Assembly: GCA_017938695.1 (NCBI GenBank)
Contig: JAGBBA010000027.1
Span: 1-63,423, forward strand
DNA length: 63,423 nt
Source of the DNA: Clostridia bacterium
GTDB lineage: Bacteria > Bacillota > Clostridia > Christensenellales > Aristaeellaceae
Direction of reading: 5' to 3'
Part shown: positions 7,756 through 14,906 of the stretch, piece by piece
Numbering within the stretch: position 1 is the first letter of the stretch
Layout of the letters: each line of letters begins with the position of its first letter
Notes under the pieces: generated by a model
Told to the model about the DNA's origin: nothing
What the model saw: only the letters and a program-made list of their open reading frames with translations
Databases searched by the model: none
Made by a program: the position numbers and the translations under genes

Positions 7756-8871
7756 ATGAAACAACTGATTGCCTTCATACTTTGCTTCGCTGTGTCCATG
7801 CCTGCTGCCAGTGCAGAAGACTGGTTTTCTATTGCCAACATGCCCGTTCCAGACCGTTGGGCAGCAACCTACGATACATCATGGCGCACTATCACCGTCG
7901 ATGTGCAGCCCACCATTCCTGATGTCGAGGAAATATCCATCCTACAAGTCCGTCCGGCTTACTGGATTCCTCAGCCGGATGGCGAGACTGCATGGAGTGC
8001 TAAGGATATTCATTTTGACAAGGGCGGCGATGCTTTTGAATTGATCTGTGGTGATTTCGGCAAGGAATACGACGCTGCTCGCGGTAAAAAAGACGTTGTT
8101 AACCACTCCTACTATGTATATGGACCATTTGATGCAAACAGTTCCTACGCTCCTGAAAATAGCCTTACCCTCGGACAAATGCTCTCGCATTTCGATAGTA
8201 TTTTAGCTGAAACAGCGGCATGGAAGCCGACCTTTGATACGCAGCATGTTCAGTCAATCCGAATCAACACATACAAAAACAAGAAGACAGGTGAGGTGCT
8301 GCTGCCAGCGTACATGGCTGTAACCTTGCCACAGGCACTGGAAGGCGTTCCACTTTGGGGACATATCATTACATCTGTCGATGAGCATCAGGATAATGAG
8401 CTCTTTTATGATCCCAATGTTTCGTTCACCATGCTCAACTCTGAAACTTATCAAATGTTAGGAAAGGTTGTCAAGCCAACGGCTGTCCTTTCGTCGGATG
8501 TACCGCTGTGCAGCTTTGAAAAGGTACAGGAAGCTCTTGAGTCGGAGATCGAGGCCGGGCATATTCGCATGATATATAGTGTTGATCTCGGCTATGCTCT
8601 ATATAACGAGCCCGGTGTTACCCGTGCATCGGGACGCGAATGGATAAAATCAGCCATGTTCTATGTCAAGCCTGTATGGCGCTGCGTGTGCATTTATGAA
8701 AAGAAGGTCAGCAAAAATTTGTCCGATAATATCTTTACCGATCCTATTGTTTCTGTGTATTACAAAACGCTCTATGTAGATGCGCAAACCGGCATTTTGA
8801 TTGATCCCTTGGACACTCGGCAAGGATGCGGAGATTACAACGGATATATCACATGGGAGGCCGTACAATGA
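7756..8871 (+). CDS. Secreted protein of unknown function, first of two paralogues
   Basis: 371 aa with a signal peptide (MKQLIAFILCFAVSMPAASAEDWF, cut near ASA). AAGGAG lies 6 bp before the ATG. It shares blocks with the next protein: a WFSI/WLSI start, the R-W...Y.T-WR segment, APENS/QY, VLSSDVPLCSFEKV, ESEIEAGHIR, then LGYALYNEPGV and a final CGDYNGYITWEAVQ. The C-terminal half (yxDAQTGxLID) resembles PepSY-like secreted folds, though weakly. It is in the sigma/anti-sigma operon, so it is likely part of the regulon acting outside the membrane. Confidence 0.65.
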   Translation: MKQLIAFILCFAVSMPAASAEDWFSIANMPVPDRWAATYDTSWRTITVDVQPTIPDVEEISILQVRPAYWIPQPDGETAWSAKDIHFDKGGDAFELICGDFGKEYDAARGKKDVVNHSYYVYGPFDANSSYAPENSLTLGQMLSHFDSILAETAAWKPTFDTQHVQSIRINTYKNKKTGEVLLPAYMAVTLPQALEGVPLWGHIITSVDEHQDNELFYDPNVSFTMLNSETYQMLGKVVKPTAVLSSDVPLCSFEKVQEALESEIEAGHIRMIYSVDLGYALYNEPGVTRASGREWIKSAMFYVKPVWRCVCIYEKKVSKNLSDNIFTDPIVSVYYKTLYVDAQTGILIDPLDTRQGCGDYNGYITWEAVQ

Positions 8872-10022
8872 AGAAGCTTTTGTGCTTTATGTCATTTCTG
8901 CTGACCCTGTTGTCAGTTGCTTATGCAGAAGAATGGTTATCTATCAGCGAGCTGCAAGGGCAGGTTCCGGAACGTTGGACAAAAGAATACCAGACGGAAT
9001 GGCGTGACCTCGGCATTGATGCTGAGGTGATCGTACCGCAGGTGGACACGATTCCTGTTGTGCTGATCTGCGGCGGCGCAACAGAACCAGTGCTGGCAGC
9101 AAATGAAGCGGGCTGGGACGAGATTGAATATCGCGGCCCCTATGATATTCTGCTGATCAACCAGATTCCAGCCTACCCGAAAAAGGTCGGTGGAAAACGG
9201 GTCAGCTCTCCCGTTTTCAAAGGGAACTGGTACGGTGGTTTTGCACCAGAAAACCAATATGTTCCGTTAGATGATATTACCTTTGGTGAGATTGTGGCAC
9301 AGGCAAAAGCGGAGATCATCAAGTTTGGCTATGATCCGGAGAATTGGGATCTGAACAATCCGCGCCGCGTTTGGACGCATCATGTATATGCTAAAGGAAC
9401 AGAGCAGGACATTCTACCAGGCTTTCTGTATATGGAAGTGCGCACCAAGTTAGCCAGAATCCCTGTCATGTCCCATATCTGGGACGCCGTGGTTTCCCAC
9501 CACGGTACGACACGCAATGACGAAATCTGGCGGCCTGTAACAAGCGATATAGCATATGATGGATATCTTGGCGGACTAAGTCATATCTATCTTACGCCAT
9601 TTACAATTAAAACGGTTCTGGCAGAAGATGTCCCACTATGTTCCTTTGATAAAGTGCTTGCTGTTGTCGAATCCGAAATAGAGGCTGGGCATATCCGAAA
9701 GATTTATGAGATTGAGCTGGGATATGTGCTGTATAACGAACCAGGAGTGTATCGTAGTAGGAAAAACAGCGAGCGGACTGCTTACGAACAGTATCAAACA
9801 GTGCACCATTATGCTCGTCCTATGTGGCAAGTAAACTGTCTTTATGTAGAGAAGACAACTGCTGAGCTACGCGATGTTTCAGGATATACTGATGATGAGC
9901 GGAACTCAATAGATTACTATCAGCTCTTGATTGATGCGCAAACAGGAGAACTGGTTGAGCAAAACAATGCACGAGATCGCTGTGAATACAAAGGATTCAT
10001 CTCATGGGAGGATGTACAATAA
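8868..10022 (+). CDS. Secreted protein of unknown function, second paralogue
   Basis: 385 aa with a signal peptide (MKKLLCFMSFLLTLLSVAYAEEW). The ATG overlaps the upstream stop (ATGA), and GGGAGG is 7 bp ahead. It is a tandem duplicate of the preceding gene, with the same blocks (DVPLCSFDKV, ESEIEAGHIRKIYEIELGYVLYNEPGV read in order, and a CEYKGFISWEDVQ end). The two differ most in the middle third. It belongs to the same operon as the sigma and DUF4179 genes. A decayed third copy follows directly. Confidence 0.65.
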   Translation: MKKLLCFMSFLLTLLSVAYAEEWLSISELQGQVPERWTKEYQTEWRDLGIDAEVIVPQVDTIPVVLICGGATEPVLAANEAGWDEIEYRGPYDILLINQIPAYPKKVGGKRVSSPVFKGNWYGGFAPENQYVPLDDITFGEIVAQAKAEIIKFGYDPENWDLNNPRRVWTHHVYAKGTEQDILPGFLYMEVRTKLARIPVMSHIWDAVVSHHGTTRNDEIWRPVTSDIAYDGYLGGLSHIYLTPFTIKTVLAEDVPLCSFDKVLAVVESEIEAGHIRKIYEIELGYVLYNEPGVYRSRKNSERTAYEQYQTVHHYARPMWQVNCLYVEKTTAELRDVSGYTDDERNSIDYYQLLIDAQTGELVEQNNARDRCEYKGFISWEDVQ

Positions 10023-10318
10023 AACAGCTATTCTTCATTTTGTTGGCAACGCTGATGCTTTTCGCAACTGCCAACGTCGAGGAATGGTATTCTATGCGCC
10101 GTATACGGATTCAGAGCATCTTGATGTGTTCTAACTACGAAGTGGTATGTGAAAGGAAGATATACGGTTGATCCCGAGCGGGAGTTTAGCCTTGACTAAA
10201 TACATATGCTACAGTGACAGACGACGGCATTGAATGCCGGTATGTTTTGTTTAAGGTGCAACGCGAGAAGTTGATGGATTGGGCAGATTGTGGAGAGCTT
10301 CGAAGGGATGTTAGGTAA
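10019..10318 (+). pseudogene. Decayed third copy of the secreted paralogue family
   Basis: Right at the stop codon of the second paralogue the sequence repeats the ATGA-type junction, but reads ATAA, so the start codon is ATA. The frame then gives a signal-peptide-like KQLFFILLATLMLFATA followed by NVEEWYS, like AEEWLS in the intact copies, and soon stops (TGA 10169-10171). Other frames downstream give broken coding remnants, for example KWYVKGRYTVDPEREFSLD before a TAA and ECRYVLFKVQREKLMDWADC before TAA 10316. Together they suggest loss of the start plus several frameshifts. Confidence 0.55.
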
Positions 10319-10337
10319 AACCTTGCAAGGGCGGATA

Positions 10338-10382
10338 TAAAAAAGCGAGGATTCAAACCTTCATGTTGAAAGAATCCTCGCT
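10338..10382 (-). terminator. Terminator of the Cas2-like operon
   Basis: On the minus strand AGCGAGGATTC (10382-10372) pairs with GAATCCTCGCT (10354-10344), followed by a run of T. It lies just after the stop codon at 10395. Confidence 0.85.
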
Positions 10383-10394
10383 ACTGTGCTGGCC

Positions 10395-10664
10395 TTACAG
10401 ATTTTCCATTAGGTAGTCACTAACTCTCTTGTCCAAGCACCGCCACGCGGCAACTCCCGTGAGTTCAGCGACGAACAGTTTATCATCCGCATCCATAACC
10501 GAAGCAAGTGAATCACGGACTGTGGAACAAGATGCACCGGTCTTAATGAACCATGATGATTCGGTGATGTGAGCCCAGGTACCATAGCTCTTGATCTTCT
10601 CAATCAGAGCATCATAGTTCTTACCAGAGCCGCACAGATCGTAGGTGATAATCATTGACTTCAT
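10395..10664 (-). CDS. Cas2-fold small protein (SinR-family type)
   Basis: 89 aa. MIITYDLCGSGKNYDALIEKI, then WAHITESSWFIKT, VRDSL and DDKLFVAELTGVAAW give the beta-alpha-beta-beta-alpha-beta pattern of the Cas2/VapD ferredoxin-like fold; the YDL start matches the strand with the metal Asp of Cas2. No cas1 or repeat array is present, so this is not a CRISPR adaptation gene. Databases annotate relatives as SinR family proteins of unknown role (from memory). GGGAGG precedes the ATG. It is 14 bp downstream of the next listed gene and shares its transcript; a toxin or small nuclease role is only a possibility. Confidence 0.6.
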   Translation of the reverse strand: MKSMIITYDLCGSGKNYDALIEKIKSYGTWAHITESSWFIKTGASCSTVRDSLASVMDADDKLFVAELTGVAAWRCLDKRVSDYLMENL

Positions 10665-10678
10665 GTGTATGCCCTCCC

Positions 10679-10939
10679 TTAGGCCACGGAGTACTCACGC
10701 CATGGAATGGCATGAAAGGGGACGTGGCTCAGAAATCTGACGATATCCTTACGACCGTAGTAGGTCGGAATTCCGCGAGAATTCTGTGCCATCAGCACAA
10801 TCGGAATCATCCCCCATACGGAGACACCGAAACGCTGAATAGATGCTGCTTGTGCTTCATTGTGCAGAACCTCAGGCTTCACACTGATAATGCCAAAGGT
10901 TACGCCCTGTTCTTTGATTTTTGCGCCTTGAAATCGCAT
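10679..10939 (-). CDS. Conserved protein paired with the Cas2-fold gene
   Basis: 86 aa from ATG 10939, 6 bp after GGAGGG; the ATG at 10945 is too close to that site. Sequence MRFQGAKIKEQGVTFGIISVKP, then GMIPIVLMAQNSRGIPTYYGRKDIVRFLS. I recall similar proteins as conserved hypotheticals encoded next to the Cas2-fold family, so the two may form a functional pair. No catalytic motif is obvious. It is compact and likely alpha/beta, without membrane segments. Confidence 0.55.
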   Translation of the reverse strand: MRFQGAKIKEQGVTFGIISVKPEVLHNEAQAASIQRFGVSVWGMIPIVLMAQNSRGIPTYYGRKDIVRFLSHVPFHAIPWREYSVA

Positions 10940-10968
10940 TGTCATCCCTCCTTGGATGCAATCAGTCT

Positions 10969-11118
10969 TTAGGTATTGCAGTGTTCTCTTGAATACTGCT
11001 TGATATGCTGGGTCGGGTAGCTATCCCGAGTCGTGCCTATCTGCACCTCCTCGTATACATCTTCGAAAAGGCTTGCTACCCTGTTTATTTCCTTTCCACC
11101 AGCAAGGAGATATTGCAA
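10969..11118 (-). CDS. Possible 49-aa leader gene of the Cas2-like operon
   Basis: An open frame from TTG 11118 to TAA 10971-10969, 29 bp before the RFQG-type gene. It reads QYLLAGGKEINRVASLFEDV, then YEEVQIGTTRD and HIKQYSREHC, a plausible helical small protein rather than random sequence. The frame is closed upstream by a TAG and has no ATG; only AGG stands before the TTG. If real it makes the operon a trio. The low-quality start is the main doubt. Confidence 0.4.
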   Translation of the reverse strand: MQYLLAGGKEINRVASLFEDVYEEVQIGTTRDSYPTQHIKQYSREHCNT

Positions 11119-11557
11119 AGTGGCCTGATTTGTGATAACATGGATCTGCTACAATACCATTACCACAAGTCTTCGCGCTTGCTGGTACAGGGAGAGGCGC
11201 CGGCCACGGCGCCTTTTTGCATGCCGGTTCGAGCTTTGGGAAGCGTTCTTGCCAACTTCTTCCGACTTTATGCTATCACACTGCCGCGTCTTTGTCAAGG
11301 CCAAAAAGCAAAATAATACTCGAATAGGAGAAAAAAGCTCTCCATATTAGATGTTAAATACGATATTTGTGTAAATAAGGCTTGACAAAGAGATGGAAAA
11401 CATGATAGTATAATCTACGGCTACTTTTGCCATTGTACGTACGCGCTATTATCACGAGAAAAAGGATCACCGAATTAGTATAGAGCTATGGAGCACAAAG
11501 TGCAATGGAGTATTTCGATAAGAAAGGAGCACCGGGCTTGTCGCTCGGAATGTTGTT
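11119..11557. other. Intergenic region with a hairpin terminator and possible small RNA
   Basis: GGCGCC (11196-11201) pairs with GGCGCC (11208-11213) around GGCCAC... and TTTTT follows at 11214-11218, a plus-strand terminator with no gene in front of it. A weak promoter (TGATTT, then TACAAT at 11150-11155, 18 bp apart) would give an RNA of under 70 nt. Further on, TTGACA at 11382-11387 and GATAGTATAAT at 11404-11414 may drive the ATPase gene, though the spacing of the best boxes is not ideal. Confidence 0.45.
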
Positions 11558-12895
11558 ATGTTTACAAAAATCAGGATGCAAAATTTTCGTTCATTCAAGG
11601 ACTTGACGTTCGATCTGTGTGAAAAGTCTGATACACCAAAACATATTGCCGTCATATATGGTGAAAATGGTTCCGGCAAGTCAAACTTGGCATCTGTTTT
11701 TGTTCTGCTAAACGAACTCATGCAGACAATGGATGTCCGCGATCAATATGAAGAACTTCTCCAACAAAAGTCGGTTTTTAGCGATGAGAATCTGGAGCAA
11801 TTGATGCGCCAGCGTTTACTTTCTGGTATGCGTGATATCCGTGCGATCATTCAAGATTATCGTATGGTTGATAATGCTGAGCCTATTGTTGTAGATTATG
11901 AATTTATGATTAACGGGTATCCTGGATCATATAGCATTACCCTTGGCGAACAAGAAATTATCCATGAGCACCTTGAGTATAGGCTTAATCGAAGACGCGG
12001 TGTGTACTTTGATTGCTCGAGGGAAGCAATTACAATAAATAAAAGCATTGTCACTGACAGAGACTTGTTTGCTGATATAAAGCAAGCTGCGAAAAAGTAT
12101 TGGGGAAAGCATTCCCTTTTGGCTATTATTCAGCATGAACTCGATGATAAATCCGAAGCATATGGTCAAGGCAATATTACTGGTAATTTCGAGGATGTTC
12201 TGTATGAACTGCGTTTAGTGTCTTGCTATATTGGCTATGGCACGCGTGATTGGGAAAGTTTGTTTTCTCCATTTCAGATTCTCAACAAGCCCATTTCTGG
12301 GAAAATGTCGGTTGATAACGAGGAACAATTGGCTCTTGCAGAACAGATTTTCTCAAGTTTCTTTTCAGCTATTAATTCTAACGTAAAGGGACTATCATAT
12401 CGAAAAACATATACTGATCGCTATATTGATTATACCCTACAAATGATCAAGTATGTTGCCGGAGAATACCGAACGATTGACTTTGCCAGAGAATCAAAGG
12501 GTACTTATCAGTTGCTAATGGTTCTGTGCTATCTACTGGTGGCTTGCCTCGGTGGTATTGTTATTCTGGATGAAGCTGATTCGGCAATCCATGATTTGTT
12601 GTTTAAGAAGATTATTCAGGAAATTGCTCCGGAAATCAAAGGCCAAATCATTTTTACCACACACAATACGATGTTGATGGAAGCGGATCTAAATCGGAAT
12701 TCGATATATGTTTTGCTTGAGGAGGAGAAAGGCGAAAAGCTAATTCGCTGTATTTCTGACCATGTAAACAGAACATATATTACGAACAATCTGCGAAACA
12801 AGTATTTACATGGCGAATACGGCGGCCTGCCGGATGTAAGCCGGATCGATTTTGCTAATCTGATTCTATCTCTTGCTGAAAAGTTGATGCAGTAA
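11558..12895 (+). CDS. AAA15 (OLD/RecF-like) ATPase
   Basis: 445 aa. The start MFTKIRMQNFRSFKDLTF is the typical first strand of AAA15/ABC-type ATPases, Walker A is YGENGSGKSN (34-43), the Walker B is VILDEADS, and a following FTTHNT gives the H-loop. A helical insertion lies between. No TOPRIM or HNH nuclease domain is fused, unlike OLD or RloC. Such stand-alone ATPases act in abortive-infection or nuclease-partner systems (for example with RloB-type partners), but no partner gene is adjacent here. AAAGGAG is about 30 bp upstream of the ATG, an unusual distance. It is directly followed by the recombinase and shares the AT-rich composition of the element. Confidence 0.75.
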   Translation: MFTKIRMQNFRSFKDLTFDLCEKSDTPKHIAVIYGENGSGKSNLASVFVLLNELMQTMDVRDQYEELLQQKSVFSDENLEQLMRQRLLSGMRDIRAIIQDYRMVDNAEPIVVDYEFMINGYPGSYSITLGEQEIIHEHLEYRLNRRRGVYFDCSREAITINKSIVTDRDLFADIKQAAKKYWGKHSLLAIIQHELDDKSEAYGQGNITGNFEDVLYELRLVSCYIGYGTRDWESLFSPFQILNKPISGKMSVDNEEQLALAEQIFSSFFSAINSNVKGLSYRKTYTDRYIDYTLQMIKYVAGEYRTIDFARESKGTYQLLMVLCYLLVACLGGIVILDEADSAIHDLLFKKIIQEIAPEIKGQIIFTTHNTMLMEADLNRNSIYVLLEEEKGEKLIRCISDHVNRTYITNNLRNKYLHGEYGGLPDVSRIDFANLILSLAEKLMQ

Positions 12896-12924
12896 AGTCG
12901 AGAAATACATAATGGAGAAATGTC

Positions 12925-14412
12925 ATGAAAGCTGTCATCTACGCCCGCTATTCTTCCGACAACCAGCGTGAAGAGAGTATTGAAGGCCAGATCCGCGAGT
13001 GTACTGCATTCGCCGTGAAGAATGGTATCACCATCTTGCAGCACTACATTGACCGCGCTTTCTCCGCAAAGACGGATAATCGTCCGGAATTCCAGCGTAT
13101 GGTTAAAGACAGCGGCAAGCACCTTTTTGATATGGTGATCGTTTGGAAGCTGGATCGCTTTTCCCGTAACCGCTATGACAGTGCACGGTACAAGGCACTC
13201 CTGAAAAAGAATGGTGTAAAGGTAGTATCTGCCACAGAGGTTATCTCAGAAGGTGCAGAAGGCATTATCCTGGAATCTGTCTTAGAAGGCTATGCCGAGT
13301 ACTATTCCGCTGATCTTGCTGAAAAGGTCGGGCGTGGTTTGACGGAGAACGCTCTTAAGTGCAAATTCAATGGTGGCACAAAGCCCATTGGCTATGTGAT
13401 TGACAGCGAGCAGCATTTCCAGATCGACCCGTTTACTGCGCCTTTTGTTCGTGAAGCCTTCCAGCGATATGCTGAGGGCGCAACCATGAAAGAACTGGTA
13501 GTATGGCTAAATGATCGCGGCATCCGCAACAGTCGAGGCTTGCCGCTGAACTTTAACAGCATCCAGCGAATGCTCAACAACCGCCGCTATATCGGCGAAT
13601 ACTCATTCCGGGATATTGTCATTCCTGACGGCATCCCCGCCATCGTCCCGAAGGAGCTGTTCGACCGGGTACAGGAGAAGTTGGAGAAAAACAAGAAAGC
13701 GCCTGCTCGGCATAAGGCAGAAGACGATTATTTGCTGACAACAAAGTTGTTCTGTGGATACTGCGGCGCATACCTGTGTGGAGAGAGCGGAACGAGCCGG
13801 ACTGGCGATGTCCATCACTATTACAAGTGTGTTTCGGTCAAGAAAAAGCGGACTGAATGCCATAAAAAGCCTGTCCGCAAAAACTGGATTGAAGATATTG
13901 TTATTCGTGCCACCATGCAGATGGTCATGGATGATGACGCGGTGGAGGCTATCGTGGCGCTCCTGATGGAGCTCCAGGACAAAGAGAACGCAAATCTGCC
14001 TTTGTACGAGAAGGAACTACGTGAGACTAACATCAGCATTCAAAATTTGCTGAATGCAATCCAGCAAGGTATACTGACCCGCTCTACCAAGGAACGACTG
14101 GAACAGTTGGAGGAGCTGCGCGACGAGCTGGAAGGTAAGATTGCTTGCGAGAAACTGGCAAAGCCTCGAATCAGCGCAGAATTCATGACCTTCTGGCTGC
14201 ACCGTTTCCGCAAGCTGGATGTGACCAAGCAAGAGCATCGGAAGATGCTGATTGACACCTTCGTTAATGCGATCTTCTTGTATGATGACAAGCTGGTCAT
14301 CACATACAACTTCAAAGAAGGAACAACGACCATCACCTTTGCGGAGCTGCAAAGTGCTATTGACGCGGTGTGTGGTGGTTCGGATATGGATTCGTTTGGT
14401 GCACCAGAGTAA
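12925..14412 (+). CDS. Large serine recombinase (integrase of the element)
   Basis: 495 aa. Resolvase domain 1-145 with YARYSSDNQ (nucleophile Ser10) and VWKLDRFSRN; the Recombinase domain follows at about 165-265 (GGTKPIGYVID, then NSRGLPLNFNSIQRMLNNRRYIG); a zinc ribbon at about 275-315 with CGYCGAYLCG and a later Cys pair; then a coiled-coil region at about 345-420. This is the full arrangement of integrases that insert and excise Clostridia integrative and mobilizable elements. GGAGA precedes the ATG. The gene ends at the right edge of the block, where such integrases are usually found, next to a hairpin similar to that beside tRNA-Leu. Confidence 0.92.
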   Translation: MKAVIYARYSSDNQREESIEGQIRECTAFAVKNGITILQHYIDRAFSAKTDNRPEFQRMVKDSGKHLFDMVIVWKLDRFSRNRYDSARYKALLKKNGVKVVSATEVISEGAEGIILESVLEGYAEYYSADLAEKVGRGLTENALKCKFNGGTKPIGYVIDSEQHFQIDPFTAPFVREAFQRYAEGATMKELVVWLNDRGIRNSRGLPLNFNSIQRMLNNRRYIGEYSFRDIVIPDGIPAIVPKELFDRVQEKLEKNKKAPARHKAEDDYLLTTKLFCGYCGAYLCGESGTSRTGDVHHYYKCVSVKKKRTECHKKPVRKNWIEDIVIRATMQMVMDDDAVEAIVALLMELQDKENANLPLYEKELRETNISIQNLLNAIQQGILTRSTKERLEQLEELRDELEGKIACEKLAKPRISAEFMTFWLHRFRKLDVTKQEHRKMLIDTFVNAIFLYDDKLVITYNFKEGTTTITFAELQSAIDAVCGGSDMDSFGAPE

Positions 14413-14413
14413 A

Positions 14414-14446
14414 AACATCCGAACCAATGGTTCGGATGTTTTCTTT
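14414..14446 (+). terminator. Recombinase terminator; candidate right end of the element
   Basis: AACATCCGAACC (14414-14425) pairs with GGTTCGGATGTT (14429-14440), loop AAT, then TTCTTTAT. The stem core (TCCGAACC/GGTTCGGA) and the preceding GCACCA match the sequence after tRNA-Leu at 608-665. Confidence 0.75.
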
Positions 14447-14463
14447 ATGCACAAACAAAGGCA

Positions 14464-14495
14464 GAAAAACAGCCGCTGATCCTTGCATCAGCGGC
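14464..14495 (-). terminator. Terminator of the zinc-ribbon peptide gene
   Basis: On the minus strand GCCGCTGAT pairs with ATCAGCGGC around GCAAGG, followed by TGTTTTTC. It ends transcription of the gene at 14515-14754. Confidence 0.8.
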
Positions 14496-14514
14496 CTGTG
14501 CTGTTCACATCCAA

Positions 14515-14754
14515 TCAGCTGCCGGGGTGAATCACAACATCGGTCTGAACGCCGTGCATCACTTCCACGCCGCCGCACTTGGGGCAGGCACCTTCGCTGA
14601 CCTGGAAGGCCACCCGACACTTGAAGCAGGTGACATACCAGCCCAGGGGCAGCCTTTCTTCGTTAAGGAAAAACACATCGCTGATGCCGCCGGAAACGCG
14701 GTCCAGCTCGCTGTCGTCCAGTTCCTGCAGGTTCTTCTTTTCATGCTTACACAT
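14515..14754 (-). CDS. Peptide with double-glycine leader and zinc ribbon
   Basis: 79 aa from the ATG at 14754, 8 bp after AAGGAG; the longer frame to 14808 has no such site. Residues 11-22, LDDSELDRVSGG, fit the LSxxELxxIxGG leader of class II bacteriocins and related exported peptides that are cut after GG by C39-peptidase ABC transporters. After it comes WYVTCFKCRVAFQV and ACPKCGG, two CxxC pairs of a rubredoxin-like zinc ribbon. No C39 transporter or immunity gene is nearby. Either this is an exported metal-binding peptide or the leader resemblance is accidental. Confidence 0.6.
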   Translation of the reverse strand: MCKHEKKNLQELDDSELDRVSGGISDVFFLNEERLPLGWYVTCFKCRVAFQVSEGACPKCGGVEVMHGVQTDVVIHPGS

Positions 14755-14857
14755 CGCTTGATTCTCCTTGCATATGAAATGAATGGTGCAGTTTTTGCGC
14801 GGTATCAATCTATGCTTATTATAGCCCGGTTGCCTCCGATAGTCAACAAATCGCAGA

Positions 14858-14889
14858 AGAAAACGCTCCGAGCCAGCCGGTCCGGAGCG
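14858..14889 (-). terminator. Terminator of the sigma/DUF4349 operon
   Basis: On the minus strand CGCTCCG (14889-14883) pairs with CGGAGCG (14870-14864), followed by TTTTCTTCT. It lies just after the DUF4349 stop codon. Confidence 0.75.
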
Positions 14890-14906
14890 CGATTTGGTGT
14901 ATCAGC

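Noticed and set aside
10395-10664. Cas2-like protein as a sign of a CRISPR locus
   Set aside because: No cas1, no other cas genes and no repeat-spacer array were seen in the window; the repeats present are scattered palindromes, not regularly spaced.
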